From NCBI RefSeq assembly GCF_004664715.2, contig NC_051071.1:86876936-86940935 (forward strand): a stretch of DNA of 64,000 bases. The letters run 5' to 3'. The position numbers and the translations under genes were made by a program. Shown here one piece after another: positions 48,751 through 61,832 of this stretch. The notes beneath the pieces were generated by a model. That model searched no databases and had not been told where the DNA came from. It was given only the letters and a program-made list of their open reading frames with translations. How positions within the stretch are numbered: the stretch's first letter is position 1; every line of letters begins with the position of its first letter. The DNA is from Peromyscus leucopus (Eukaryota > Chordata > Mammalia > Rodentia > Cricetidae).

Positions 48751-49899
48751 GTAGGGAGTGTGAACATACACTTGTGCCTACTGGGTTTTACTTTAAGATG
48801 AATTTTCCTCTCTGCCCTTCAGACTCCTGGTTTCTGATCTGTTGATAAACATGTTGTGCCCTAGGTTTCAAGAAGTGGGAGACCTGTCACAACAGCGTCC
48901 CAGTGTATGCATGTTGCCCATCCATGACAGCTGTTCTTGCATGTTATCTCTCTCTGGTAATGATCTACTTGACTACATTATTGTCAGTCTCTGTGGGATG
49001 GCCCACTGAAACGTAATTCCCGGAGCTTGCATTCTGCAGTGATGTCAGTCTGTCCCTTTTAGCAGAATGTTGTATGTAGTGTACAACTTTCCCTCTTGTT
49101 GGGTTTCTTCCTTGCTATGTTGCCCATTCTCCTACACTCAGTAAACAGTCTTAACTCCAGCAGTTTCATTATGGACGATTGATATATCACAGAGAAGGCC
49201 TCTGCAGGAGTTTGGTTTTCGGTCCTAGTCCTTGGCCCACCCAGTGACTGCTTGAGTCAGGAGTGGAGAGAACAGAGTTGGCTGTGGAGGGAGAAGATCT
49301 CTGTTCTCACACTCCCTGAAGGTCTTGCACTAAACACATCCAAAGATGCTCAGCAATCTCTTCCCCACCTAGTGTCCCCAGCTCCTCCAAGCCATCTGGA
49401 TCAGCTATTATCCTTCATGAGTAAAAACATAGGCACTATTTCTAGTTAGTAAATAGAAGCAGTATAGACTCTGTCTTGGTTTGGACGCACTCAAGAGCAG
49501 ACCCGGAAACAAAGTCCTGAGTGAGGGTTAGGGACCCCAGGAAGCATGGGAAAGTGTGGAAGAGCCAGCTAGGGAAGGGTATTTATGGTACAGGACACTG
49601 CTCAGGGCAGCAGGGGTGCCACCCTTCTGTGGAGCCTGTGGAGGATGACACAGGTAATTCCTCATGTTTGAAGCTGGAGCCTAACGACTTACGCTCCGCA
49701 CTTTCTCCCCGCTTGCTCCTGTGACCCAGGATTCTCTCAGAGGCTCACTTTTCCTTTTAATCTTTTTACATTTAATTTGATTTTATGAACAGAACATCAC
49801 TTATTTTGTTAAAAGTATTTTGTTAAAAGCCATATAAATAGGTGCACAGAGAAAAATCCTTTCTCTGTCATCCCTCAGACACCAGGACAGCCCCTCTTT
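48751..49899. other. Unassigned DNA
   Basis: No gene or repeat recognised. Frame 49252-49449 has no motif. Confidence 0.45.
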
Positions 49900-50800
49900 T
49901 AATTTATACAGGCAAATTTTTTCTTTAATTTTTTTTAATCCTTCTCACATGTATTACATCCTGACTGCAGTTTCCCCTCAGATCTACCCCTACTCTGTCT
50001 CCTCTCAGAAAATAGCCTGCCTCCCAGGAACATCAACCAAACGTGGCACAATATGCTACAATAGTACCAGGCACGTACCATCATATCAGGGCTGGATGAG
50101 GCAACGCAGTAGGAGGAAACGGGTCCTGCAAGCAGCCAGAAGAGTCAGAGACAGCCCCTGCTCACACTGTTAGGAGTCCCACAAGAACACTAAGAGACTC
50201 AGCCATAAAGTATATGTAGAGGACCTAGGTCAGAACCCTACAGGCTCCCTGATCTCTGTGAGCTCCCATGAGTCAGTCAGTTGGTTCTGTGGGCGAGGTA
50301 TCATGGTGTCCCTGTCCCCTCTGCTTCCTCTAATCCTTCCTCCCCCTCCTCAGCGGGACTCCCAGACCTCCACCTAATGTTTTGCTGTGGGTCTTGGTGG
50401 CATCTTCTATCAGTAGCTGGATGAAGTCTCTCTGGTGTCTTTGATGACAATTATGCTAGACTCTGGTCCCAGAACACTGCAGGCAGGACAAACTGTAGGT
50501 CAAAAGTTTTGTAGCTGGGTTGGTGTCCCAACCCCTCTACTTGAGACCTTGCCTGGTTACAGAATATGGCCGGTTCAGACTCTGTGTCCCCCATTACTAG
50601 GAATCTTTGCTAGGGTCATTCTCATATATTCCATTACACTAGGTTCCTACCTCACCCCCCAAAGGTTCCCCAATTCCAGTCATTTCTCCCAGTATTTTCT
50701 CCTCCCCGCAACTTGATCCCTCCTGTTCCCAACCCCACATATCTCCAGTCCACCCTCAAAATCTATTCTATTACCCCTTCCTTTTGGATTTTGAAAAATA
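49900..50800 (-). mobile_element. LINE-1 3' untranslated fragment, minus strand
   Basis: Blocks 'ggctggatgaggcaacgcag', 'agaagagtcagagacagccc', 'actgttaggagtcccacaag', 'aggcaggacaaactgtaggt' and 'gtagctgggttggtgtccc' follow the order of rodent L1 copies. No ORF2 reading frame remains. Confidence 0.7.
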
Positions 50801-50825
50801 GACTAAACTTTATCTATCCGTGCAT

Positions 50826-50826
<1 letters not shown>

Positions 50827-50861
<35 letters not shown>
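50827..50861. repeat. (CA)n microsatellite
   Basis: About 17 CA units. Confidence 0.96.
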
Positions 50862-50863
<2 letters not shown>

Positions 50864-51234
50864 TTTTGTGACAGAGCTACAAAGGGTGAGATGGCAGACA
50901 CAGACCTCTTAGTGTCTCTTTTTATCTCGTTCAACAATGTGTCCTGAAATCATCCCACCTGATGATCTCAAAACGCTTTCTGTAGCATCAAATGTTTTTT
51001 GTGTGAGGCACAGCATAGTTTGCCATTCTCCAATGGATGAGCATTTAGCTTGTGTCTGTATTTTGCTATTACAAAATACAATTCAAGGAAGAACAGTGAA
51101 TATATGTTACTGCATAGCCTTAGAGACAATCTTCAATTGGTTAGTCAAAGATGGCCACATTGTTTCTCAATAAAGACAGACTCACACACACACATAGGGC
51201 TCTAAAATACTGCATGCCACAGCCACACATGAAG
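50862..51234. other. Unassigned DNA
   Basis: Nothing recognised in this stretch. Confidence 0.4.
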
Positions 51235-51240
51235 GTGTTT

Positions 51241-51647
51241 TGTAGATGTAACCAATCGTCTTATTAAAATAAAAAACACAGAGCCAGTGTAAAAGAGAAA
51301 GCCGAGAGGTCAGAGCTCAGAGATAAATTCTTACCTCCTGCAGTGCTCCTAACTTCCCCGAGAGAGAGCTACTTCCTGTTTGTCTGTGTTTAAATAGTCT
51401 TTCTGTTCTGCCTTCTCATTGGTTGTAAACCCAACCACATGACTGCCTCATCACTGCCTGTAAGTACCGCCCTCCGGGTCTTAAAGGCGTATGTCTCCAA
51501 TACTGGCTGTATCCCTGAACACACAGAAATCTACCTAGCTCTTCTAACCACCACGCTCTTGCTATGGCTCTAATAGCTCTGACCCCAGGGCAACTTTATT
51601 ACCATAAAATTAAAATTACATTTCAGTACAAATAAAATATCACCATA
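51241..51647 (-). mobile_element. Solo LTR, family A copy 4, minus strand
   Basis: From 'tgtagatgtaaccaatcgtc' to 'ataaaatatcaccata', flanked by perfect 6-bp duplications 'gtgttt' at 51235-51240 and 51648-51653. About 40 bp shorter than copy 3 because a B1-like block near 51545 is reduced. No retroviral genes. Confidence 0.85.
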
Positions 51648-51653
51648 GTGTTT

Positions 51654-51906
51654 TTTTCTTTTTTCCTACCCTGCTGACAGAATGCTGTGAAATATGAACA
51701 TTTTTCCCTGTCTAATCTGTATTCTTACAATTTTGATTTCTCTTATTTTTAAGAATTCCAGTTTTAACTTATATTTAAGGGCTAGGAATTTGTACATCTT
51801 CCATAAACCCTATGTTTTGTCAATTATTTCTCTTGGGGCTTTGATTCTTGAATGGATAAGTGTCTACATATGACAAACATTTAGTCTCATGTTCTCATTA
51901 GGTATT
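51654..51906. other. Unassigned DNA
   Basis: Short unique stretch, nothing recognised. Confidence 0.4.
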
Positions 51907-51920
51907 GAAAATGTTTTCTC

Positions 51921-52083
51921 GACTGGGTGGTAGTGGTACATGCCTTTAATCCCAGCACTCGGGAGGCAGAGGCAGGTGGATCTCTGTGAGTTTGAGGCCA
52001 ACCTGGGCTACAGAGTGAGTTCCAGGAAAGGCACAAAGCTACACAGAGAAACCCTGTCTCAAAAAACCAAAAAAGAACAAAAA

Positions 52084-52131
<48 letters not shown>

Positions 52132-52201
52132 AGGGAAGGGAAGGGAAGGGAAGGGAAGGAAGGAAGGAAGGAAGGAAGGAAGGAAGGAAGGAAGGAAGAA
52201 A
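51921..52201 (+). repeat. Young B1 SINE with expanded purine tail
   Basis: 'cctttaatcccagcactcgg', 'gagttccaggaaaggcacaa' and 'agaaaccctgtctc', flanked by perfect 14-bp duplications 'gaaaatgttttctc' at 51907-51920 and 52202-52215. The tail 52080-52201 is an A-rich segment, then AAAG, GGGAA and GGAA arrays. Frames on both strands here are artefacts. Confidence 0.95.
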
Positions 52202-52215
52202 GAAAATGTTTTCTC

Positions 52216-52863
52216 TCTCATTAGGTTATTACTTTATTTTTACTTAAGCATGCAGAAGTCTCTCCCCACTCCTTACATCTATGGTATTGAATTTATCACC
52301 CTTATATTAGATCTGGACTGTAAATCATGATTGGAAAGGGTCTTGGTGTCTGTGTTTGCCTTTGAAATTTTGATTTCATTTAAAATGTTAGCTATCCTGC
52401 TCTATTGGAGCTTATTCTGGTATATAGCATAAAGTAAGGATTCACACTGCAGTTTCCCAAATGGTTCTTCTGCTTCTTCAGCCTCAGTTTTTAAAACTTA
52501 CATTTCCCTCAAGTGATTTGTTACAGCATTTTTGTCATGTAGCTGGTTTCCACAGCTTTGGGCCTGTGTGAATTTTCCTTTCTTGTTAGGCATTAATCTG
52601 TCTGCCTACTCCTGTATTCCCAGATCACTGTTTTAAACACATCAGTTTCATATTGAGGCAGAGCTCACAGGGTTTAGGTCGTTCACCACCACAGAACTGC
52701 ATCTGACCCCAGGAAGCATTTTCCTCATCTGCCCTGTGTTTGCAGGCAACTGGGTCTTCTTCCCCAATCTTCACAACAAATACTTTATCTACTCTGCCCA
52801 TGCAGATATTTGCAGATTTGCTAACTAGTGTATGATTTGGGGGCATTTTCATACCTACCTACT
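52216..52863. other. Unassigned DNA
   Basis: Nothing recognised. Frame 52625-52852 on the minus strand has no motif. Confidence 0.4.
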
Positions 52864-53106
52864 AATTTATTTATTTATTTTTAACAAAATAAAAACAACA
52901 GATTTAATTGTTTAAGATGCCTAAACCTGATTTGTCTTCTCATTCACTGGTAATTTCTGTGTCCATGACTTTCTTTCCATGTCAGTTTTATTTTAGTGAT
53001 TTTAGTAATTTACGAAAACTTAAACACAAATCCCTTATCAATCACATTTATTGTCATGCTTCCTCAGTTTACCAAATTGTGCTTGGTTTATGTGTATGTG
53101 TGTTTC

Positions 53107-53146
53107 TATTTATTTATTTATTTATTTGCTTATTTATTTATTTTGT

Positions 53147-53178
<32 letters not shown>

Positions 53179-53210
53179 GTATTATATTTATTTATTTTTA
53201 GTTTTTCAAT
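53107..53210. repeat. (ATTT)n array
   Basis: ATTT units with several interruptions. It directly precedes a minus-strand B1 and is probably its expanded tail. Confidence 0.9.
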
Positions 53211-53364
53211 CTAGGCTTTCTCTGTGTAGCTTTGACCATCCTGGAACTCACTCTGTAGACCAGGCTGGACTTGAACTCACAGAGATCCTCCTGCCTTTTT
53301 CCTCCAAATGCTGGGATTAAAGGCGTGCACTACCATCACCATGATGCACCACCACTGCCTGGCT
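53199..53364 (-). repeat. B1 SINE, minus strand
   Basis: 'ctaggctttctctgtgtagc', 'agaccaggctggacttgaac' and 'gctgggattaaaggcgtgca' in B1 order. A short duplicated segment 'gcac...accat' near 53325-53350 lengthens its right end. Confidence 0.9.
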
Positions 53365-53649
53365 GCAACTTTCAGATTCAAAAATATGGCTATCTATTTT
53401 TATTAAATTTTTAGTTATTTGTAAAATAATTTAATATTTACAGGCTTTTTATGTGTTCATGAATGATGAGTACTCTTTGTTCAAAACACAAGGGCAGTTC
53501 TCATTTGCCTGGTGAGTTTCTTCCCTAACATATTACAGTTTTGAAGTGGTCACTCAGACGGCAGAGGGTGGCACACACAGGCTCACTGACAGCTTGAAGA
53601 AGTGTAAGTTCATCAGGGACAAGTCATTTCAAAAACATTCCATGGAAGT
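53365..53649. other. Unassigned DNA
   Basis: Nothing recognised. Confidence 0.4.
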
Positions 53650-53810
53650 CCTTGCCTTGTCAGAGAAGGGAATGGGGGTTGGTTGGGGGGGGGAAGGTTT
53701 GGGGGCAAGAGGAGGGAAGAGAGGGGGATCTATGGTTGGTATGTAAAATGAATAAAAAATTCTTAATAAAGCAAAAATGTACTTCAGAAACAGCAAAAAA
53801 AGAAAAACAA
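53650..53810 (+). mobile_element. LINE-1 3' end, plus strand
   Basis: G-rich polypurine stretch with 'ggttggttgggggggggaag' (53677-53696), then 'ctatggttggtatgtaaaat', 'gaataaaaaattcttaataa' with two AATAAA-type signals, and an A-rich end. This is the usual close of rodent L1 3' UTRs. Confidence 0.75.
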
Positions 53811-54214
53811 ATCACACAGAAATTTTCAAAACTATGGTAATCTAAGGCTGTAGAATGTAAAACCAGCACCCCCTGCCAAAAAATCCCTAATGTCCCTAAG
53901 CAATGACTGCAGAGTTATCATGGAAACATTAAATGATATTCAGAATATGCGGAGGAAAAAGCAAATAAGAGCATATTTTAGAGGTGTTTCTAACTCAGAT
54001 AATTAAATATGAAAAAGAATAATTGGAGCTCAGAGGTATAAAATCCTTCACTAACCAGGAAAATTGACTGTGAAGAGTGGCTTGTTCCCTGGGGTTTTCC
54101 AGGAGCATGACACTTTATGAAAATTATTTGTTACCTGTTTTATATGGCTTTCCAGATGATAAAGTCTTTGGGAACAGTACCCATGATTTATTTCCCAACC
54201 TCCTTCATTGCCGT
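53811..54214. other. Unassigned DNA
   Basis: Nothing recognised. Confidence 0.4.
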
Positions 54215-54350
54215 GTATTAAAAGCACTGAATGCTCACTGGGCGCCATTACTCTCTATATTTACTTTTAACTCATGTTCTCATCTTCCAAGGGAGGAAAC
54301 AAAGGTCCAGAGGAAAAGAAGGCTGTTCCTGAGGCTGGTTTCCAACCTGG
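54215..54350 (-). repeat. Possible MIR SINE, minus strand
   Basis: 'catcttccaagggaggaaac' followed by 'aaaggtccagagg' resembles the reverse complement of the MIR core. Divergence is high. Confidence 0.4.
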
Positions 54351-56928
54351 GGTAGTCTGGCTGCTCTATATAGCTAATTGCCTTGTCATGGTAACTGCCA
54401 TAGTGTCATACCGTGACAGAGTTCCCTGCCAGGTAAATGGGCAAACAAATGACCCCATATTTCTTCTTATGAATGAGAGCCTGGGGAGCAGGCAATATGG
54501 TTTATAATTTTGTGGGAGAGATGGGTTTTATTGCACATAAAATGAGATTTCAGTGAAATTCATCGCCTTAGCAGTTTGCTTAGATCAACTCTGTTCAGTA
54601 GCTCTTACAAAGAAGCAGCTTGCTTCTTCCAGGAACATAATGTATTTGTTTCTGGAGGAAATACAGTCTGTATAGTGGACTGCTGCGACTGATTCTCTCA
54701 TCAGTATTAGATGGTCCTTCCCTCTCCATCCAGTAGATTGTTACTGGAACTGTGTGTCTATTGGTGTTGTCTATTTTGAAAGGGGCATGAAAGAGAAAAC
54801 ACTTTATCTGTCTTCCAAATGTCCCTGCCGATGGCTCGGTTGTCCCTTTCTACCACATAAGTTAGCACATTCCATCTTACAAGAATATTTGTGTAGGAGG
54901 AATAGTTTTTGCAAGTCACTTTTGTACTCATTTTTAACTATTGCATTATTGCTTTTCTCCCAGCTTTTTCAATTGCTCTGGTGAGCATTCAAAAACAAAC
55001 CTACCTAATGAAGCAAAGCTGTTCACTTCTTTTTCATTTCTACTTGATAAATGGTTGCTTTGAAAACATCTTTGGCCCCCTTTCTCACCATCAACCAGCT
55101 ACAGAAAACAAAAAGTGTGTGTAAAAAAAGTTTTGTTTCCCATATTTGTTATAAGAAAATACATAAGGAGTTATGTAATTTTGTTGTGCAAAAAGTTCTA
55201 CAGATCAAGAAGTCATCTCTAATGAACCCTGATTGAGTACTCAAATGATAAAGGAGAAACTAAGTCACTAGAATCACTGGTGGCCTTCTTCCTGGGTTGC
55301 AATACCATTCTCTCAGGGAATATTGCAAGTGTCAAAACCAAACTCTTTTGGCTTCATTTCATCCTTTTGAAAACTTTGGTTCTGCGGCACAGCCTCATGA
55401 ATCCCTTAGTGAGTACACATATCTATAATAAAATTTCACAAATATGGCAGAAATGGGGGTGAGGAAATGGCCCAGCTTTCTCTCCACAGTTGATATTCTA
55501 ATGTATACTACATTAAAGCCTTGTCTTTTCTTTTACCCATGATGCTCTGGACCTTCATTCAGCTGCCAATTCAAAGGGTATTCAGCTGGATATGTACAAT
55601 GCTTGGTGAAGGGAATTTTAAGATGGGAACTAGAATCCAGTGGGCTTTCATAGGCAAATTTTCATGAAAAGTAAATGGCCTGAGAGATGAACTTAGAAAG
55701 AACGTGCAGGGTATTTTGGATAGATGGGAGTGACACTAACAGAGAATGTATTAGAAAAGCAGGGGAGAGATTGGAGGGGGCTAGGTAGGGCCTTGCCAAT
55801 TAAGAACAGCCATAAATTCTACGGTTTACACACTGCTAGGGAAGCAGCTAAACTTTTGGGACAAACAGCATCAGAATTTCATGTTAAAAAGGGAACTCAG
55901 TGTAATTTACAGAATGGGTTGGAAGAGTGAACCTCATTAGACAGTCCATTTATGATGTACTCACTTACATGGTCATTCTCTTAGGGACTCACCGGTAGCC
56001 CCAGAATACTGACTCTCTGGGTGGCTTGCTGCTACACATGTAAGCAACAGTAACATTTCATCTCATGTGCTGATGCTCGCATCAGCAAGCTCACTCCAGC
56101 ATTCACATTTCAAGGTCCTGCAAATTACTGAGTGACTTGAGAGAGGCATAAAGTAAGGGGAGGTGGCCAGCCCTGCCCAATGATCCTAGAAGAACTTGAA
56201 ATGGCAACACATACATGTATACATACACTTACTATATATATATATATATACATTATATTCTATATATTATGCAGTTCTTCCCTGTGTTTCTTTATTTCTA
56301 TCCATGTATCTGTGCATTCATTTACCACCACCCTTTAGTTATATTCCTCCTTTGTTCCCAGTACATCATAGTCTGTCACCCGCCTGGAAAGCCCGCAGCC
56401 ACCCATTGTCACTGTCATCCTATGTAATCCACAGACCAGGTGCTCTTCTTTGTGCCAGTTTCAACTGTCAAGTCACTACCTTTCCCCTTTGGCTCAGCGC
56501 CTACTGCTGGCCTAACATAGCTATTCCATTAGTAACGGCTACCTCAGGGGTCCTTTTCAGCAGTCTCCACCTGCTTACAATCCTACTAGTGCACAGACAT
56601 CACTCCAGAGTCTCACGGGAAACTGCTCTGCTAGATAGAATTCTACCCATTTAGGAGGCCAATATATTTATCAATTACTGTTGACAAGAGCACTAAGCCA
56701 AATTAATGACAAGCTGTTGTTTTAGCAAGCAATGACTTTTATTGGAATGTCGATGGCAAAGCTAAATCTTCTAAATTGTTAAAATCATGTCCTTTACACC
56801 ATCCCCGTGTCTGAGGCCTGTCTTGTAGAGAGTTTGAGGAGTTTAAAGAAAATGGGAAACAATGTATGCCTACATGCATAGCAGTATCAGTGTTCAAGGA
56901 GGCTTCTGTTTCATTTTAGATGAGTGTG
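54351..56928. other. Unassigned, mostly unique DNA
   Basis: A TA-rich run lies at 56231-56251. The frame at 56196-56654 (152 codons, the longest in the window) starts in this AT run and has no recognisable domain. Confidence 0.5.
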
Positions 56929-57420
<492 letters not shown>

Positions 57421-57949
57421 GGTAGGCTTTATGTGAGGCCTCTTGCAAATATTCATTTACTACCTCATAATATCAGCGAAAAACCCCAGCGCTTAGAGCT
57501 TTTGTTTTTTTCCACCGCCGAAGAACAGCTTAGACCTAGGAAAGACAATGGAAGAGCTTAATTTTGACTCATACAAGACCTTTGCGCAGATGCATTACAC
57601 TTTAGATACGCACCTTTAGAGGACACCAAACCCCACACTTAGCACAACAGAACTATATCTGTCAGAGGTTTTTGCTTTATTTTGTTTGTGGTTTTTAACT
57701 GCAGCAACAATCTCAGCTGATTAAGCACCACAAAAGCAAATATCTGCCTTCCTGCAGATGGTTTTCATGATGCACCATCCTCACATTGTTCAGCAGTGAT
57801 GCTGGTAGCAGTTTGGCTTGTATAATAGACACAATCCTGCACTGGTGACAGGCACAGGAAACATGTTGTCTTCATTTCTCACGCTCTATCCACTGCCACC
57901 TTCATTACCATCTTATTTGGTCAAATACTGTTCTGGTAGCAGGATCGCA
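57421..57949. other. Unassigned DNA
   Basis: Nothing recognised. Confidence 0.45.
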
Positions 57950-58125
57950 TTCTTTTGAAATCTCACAGCAGTTTGACTAGGCTGATGGTGCTGTGCAGTT
58001 TTCCCAAAGTGGAGGCATATTTCAGACCTCAAGTAATACACCTAATGGTTGTTGACAAGTCAAAGGCAGTAGAGCCAGGATCTGAATCCCTGATGCCAAA
58101 ACTCCTGCTAACATGCTGCCATGTT
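57950..58125 (-). repeat. MIR SINE, minus strand
   Basis: 'gtcaaaggcagtagagccag' followed by 'gatctgaatccctgatgcc' matches the reverse complement of the MIR core. Confidence 0.55.
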
Positions 58126-60084
58126 ATCTCAGTTTATCCTCATGATACTTACCAGCTGAATTATAAAATGACATGATCCTTCCCACTTTGGATGCGATGA
58201 GAGGTTGTATAGTAGATCCCCAGACTTTCACTGTGTCATCCCTTGCCTCTCCCTGCTTATTCAAACAACTGGCTGCTTTAGTATCATTTCTGACTCATAT
58301 GTGTATGTAAATAGCCTGCTAGTCCCATGACCCCATGCCTGATGGCAGCTGATAAACTTCCAGGTGGCTCTGCCAGTCTTTGACATGGTAGGATGGCATC
58401 TAACCCATTCAGATAATGTCAGCTATTTACTACTGGGGACAAAGCCCAGGCAGAGACAGCAACCACATTCTTTTATAGATAGCAAAGAAAGCTTCTTCTA
58501 CAGCGTTTTTCCCTGGTCATCAACTTTCACCAGAAGACCAAAAGGAAACTAACATATTAACTGTCTTGAATGTCTTCTGAGGATTGCACCTGAGAGAGGA
58601 CTCTGTGTGGCTGATATTTCCCACTAGAAAAAGGAGCTTGCTGTTATAGGTTTTCTGCAGACATGCCTTGATCACCCCCTGTGTGCATCCATTCCTAAAT
58701 CTGAGTGTGGTCTGGCTTAGCTAGGACGTGCCCAAAGGACAGCAGTCTTGCAAGAAGGAAACACATGTGCTTCTTAAGCATGCAATGCCTTGTCATTTAC
58801 AGCCTGAAAAGCTCATTACCGTAAGCTGGACTTGTATTAATAATGCTAAGATTTGTATGTTCTTTCCCAATGTGAGTATGGCCAGGTTACCTAGCTGAGG
58901 TACTCATTGCCCTGTAACTGTCCCATGAGGACACTGATGGGTGTCTCTACTGGAAGCCAGAAATCTGCTCCTCACACTGACTGTGTAACATGCTGGGCAC
59001 TGGGGTCTCAGAACACAGCAGGACTCACTAAGCTCAGATTCAATGTGTGCCATTTCTTTCTTGGGGTTCAGTGTAGTGCTAAAGTGGGGACTGAAAATAA
59101 AATCCTGTTCCCAAAGGTCCCTGAATTTGAACACTACTGCACAAGAGTTTTCACATCTGGAACTCATGCGAATGAGGACTGTGGGTAAATGCCATTGGCA
59201 CAATTAACCTTTGAAGTAGGACGATTGCATACCAAGCTGAAAGTACCATTTTCTATCCATGTCATCTCAAGAGACTCCCTTCTCTTTACCTTTCAGGATT
59301 CCCAAGCGGCTTTAAAAACCAAAGTGCGAAACAACTTAGGGATACAGTTTTCCTCTGAGGTTAAATGGGGAAAAGAAAAATTTTAATTAACAAAATTTTA
59401 CACTTAGCCAGAGATAATTGCCAACTTGAAAGTATAAAGTTGAAAATCTTATTTGGGGATTGTTACTATATTTAAAGGAGCGCATTAAATTCTTGCGTGT
59501 AATTCTTAACTTTATGTAGAAACACTCAGCAGCAGACACTTAGCTTAAAAATAAGTGCCTTATAGGTAAGTTGGACAGAACCAAAGCTTACTTTCAACCC
59601 TGTGGAGAAAAGTTACTTGGTAAGAAACTGAAGAGAAAATAGGTGAATAATTGAGTCTATTGACTTTATTACAACAGTTAAAAATTTATAAGAAAAGGGC
59701 GTTGACTCCCAACCTGCTACTGTGGACATCATGACACAACAGTTGACCATGCCACGGGTTGGTCGGTCCTATGGAGGTGGTCCTGGCCCTCTCGGTTCTG
59801 TGCTTGTGCTTTACATTTGTATCTCTAGCCAGTTGCTTGAAGCTGAGCTCATCAGTGTCCAGAGGCTCTCATGCAGACGACCTAATTCTCTAGTGTAGTA
59901 CTTGGTTCACGTTTGTCAAAGTTACCTGGGCTCTCTGCTCCCGAACTTGGGCACACCCTGCCAAACTGGACAGCTAATTCAGAATTGTAGGATGAGGGTA
60001 CATATTTATTCAATTCCTTGGGTGCTCTTAAGTACTCAATAATGGATGACCATCTTCTTGGCTTAGCAGTTTTTATTTCTATAC
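58126..60084. other. Unassigned, mostly unique DNA
   Basis: No recognised repeat in about 2 kb. Frames at 58904-59203 on the two strands overlap each other and have no motif. 59380-59600 is A+T-rich. Confidence 0.5.
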
Positions 60085-60256
60085 GTGTGTGTATGCTACT
60101 GGGGACTTGACTTACAGCTCTACATGTGCTAAGCAAGTGCTCTGTCAGAGAGTGGCAGCCCCACTCTTCTATACCCTCGACAGGTCTTCAACTTGGGATC
60201 CTCCTTCATTTTCTCAAATAGCTGGGATTGTATGCATGTAGTACCAGGCCTAGCTA
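60085..60256 (-). repeat. ID-B1/B4-type SINE, minus strand
   Basis: 'gctaagcaagtgctctgtca' is the complement of an ID-like head. It is followed by 'cttgggatcctccttcattt' and 'tagctgggattgtatgcatg', a B1-like body. Confidence 0.65.
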
Positions 60257-60399
60257 CCCATATTATTTAGATTACTTCATTAGTGTACAGCCAGTAAGCA
60301 TTGAATACATTCTGTCTAAGGTTTTGTTTTAGAGCAGTGAGATTGGTAGTAGTAATAATATCACCTACTAAGTATATAAATATGGAACAATTATCTATG

Positions 60400-60555
60400 G
60401 CTATGTACTTCCCACAGCAGCTCTGCTGAGTAGGTGATGTTCCTATTTTATTTTGGGGGAGACAATTCAGAGGGGATAAACAGTCTGGGGGAGGGCACCT
60501 GTATATCGAGGATACAGTTGGGTTTTGAATCCAAAAGGTGTTAGGTGGCAGACTA
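60400..60555 (-). repeat. MIR SINE, minus strand
   Basis: 'agtaggtgatgttcctattt', 'gagacaattcagaggggata' and 'ggttttgaatcc' follow the reverse complement of MIR. Confidence 0.6.
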
Positions 60556-60929
60556 AAATCCAGTAAACATCACAGTGAAAGCAACACACACATTAGAGGA
60601 GAACTTATTGATTACCTAACCCTATTGGTTTGTCGAAATGTTGTGAGTCTAGTGAGCTGGAGAAGATGACGCTCCATTTCTGTGATGGAGAGTCGGGAGT
60701 GATGGAGGACACTCGTATTCTAGAGTGTCCTAGAAAGTAGCAGAGTTTGACTTTTTTTCATCTACATCTACATTCTATTTGCTAGTGTATTAATATCCAT
60801 ATTACATCTTTGACACAAACTGTTGTGATGTTTAAAAAGTATTCAAAACTCAATTGTACTTTCCCTATATCTCCACTTTCTAAAAGCTTTTAAAAATTAC
60901 ATTTAGTTATTTGTTCATGTGTGTGTCTG
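60556..60929. other. Unassigned DNA
   Basis: Nothing recognised. Confidence 0.4.
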
Positions 60930-61164
60930 TGCATACGTGCATGCATGTGTGCATGTGTGTGTGCATACATTTGTGTGTGTGTGTATGTGTGTGTGTGTGT
61001 GTTTCACATGGGCACATGCATGCCATGGTTCATATGTGGGGGTCAAAGGACAACTTGTAGGCCCAGTTCTCTCCTTCTACCACGTGGAATCGAAGGGTTG
61101 AACTCAAGTCATCAGGGCTGGCAGTCAGCACTTTAACACTCTGGGCCATCTCACTGGCCCTCCA
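60930..61164 (-). repeat. B3A/B4-type SINE with TG-rich tail, minus strand
   Basis: TG-rich tail at 60917-61003, then 'ggggtcaaaggacaacttgt', 'agttctctccttctaccacg', 'gggttgaactcaagtcatca' and 'gggccatctcactggccc' as the complement of the tRNA-derived head. Confidence 0.8.
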
Positions 61165-61782
61165 GAACCATTTTTACCAGCGGTCTCATATATCCATGTA
61201 TTTCAAACACAGCATTTTTATTTTTTTTGTGTCCATGTTTGTGGCCCTGGCTACACAGAAATGTCCTTTCCACACCTTGTGCAGCTCACCTACATGGATC
61301 TTACTTTATTTGAATCAAACTTTTTAGTTTTATCTGCAAGGATTCCTATCAAAGAGCCAAGAGTTCTAACCACCCCACATAAGGAAAGACAAGCTCACAG
61401 CATTCTTACAATTTTAAAATAGGCCAGAACAAAAGCTATCACTTTCTATATGTAAGCCATAGTCGAGTCTTCAGAATGTTTTGCCATATGATAGTGACAA
61501 ATATAAGTCAACAGTCCTAATTATTTCATGTTTATTGTGTCATCTACTGTCCCAAGATTTTTTTTCACATTTTTAGCTTAATGAATTGTATCACCATGGG
61601 CGTCTTTGGAGAAAGATTTCTAGGGAAATACAGGGTTAATAGGTCTGCCTCAGAGCAGACCTGTTGTCTTTTCAAGAACTGAAGCATCCCAGTACATATT
61701 GTGGGTGCAGCAGGCACAGGATGGTCTGCAGTAAGGACCACACCCCAAGTTCTGGAGGGCTGTAGTGGATGTTTCCTGGGAT
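61165..61782. other. Unassigned DNA
   Basis: Nothing recognised. Confidence 0.4.
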
Positions 61783-61832
61783 TCAACCTTCTTAGAAGGT
61801 CACCCTTAGGTCAACCTTCTTAGAAGGTCACA
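61783..61832. repeat. Two tandem copies of a palindrome-containing unit
   Basis: The 15-base odd palindrome 'accttcttagaaggt' occurs at 61786-61800 and 61814-61828, repeated with a 28-bp period. Each centre reads TTCTTAGAA, the TTCNNNGAA pattern bound by STAT factors. Binding itself is inferred. Confidence 0.7.

Noticed and set aside
56196..56654. 152-codon frame, the longest in the window
   Set aside because: It starts in a TA run, has His/Ser/Leu-rich composition and no domain; no supporting splice sites.
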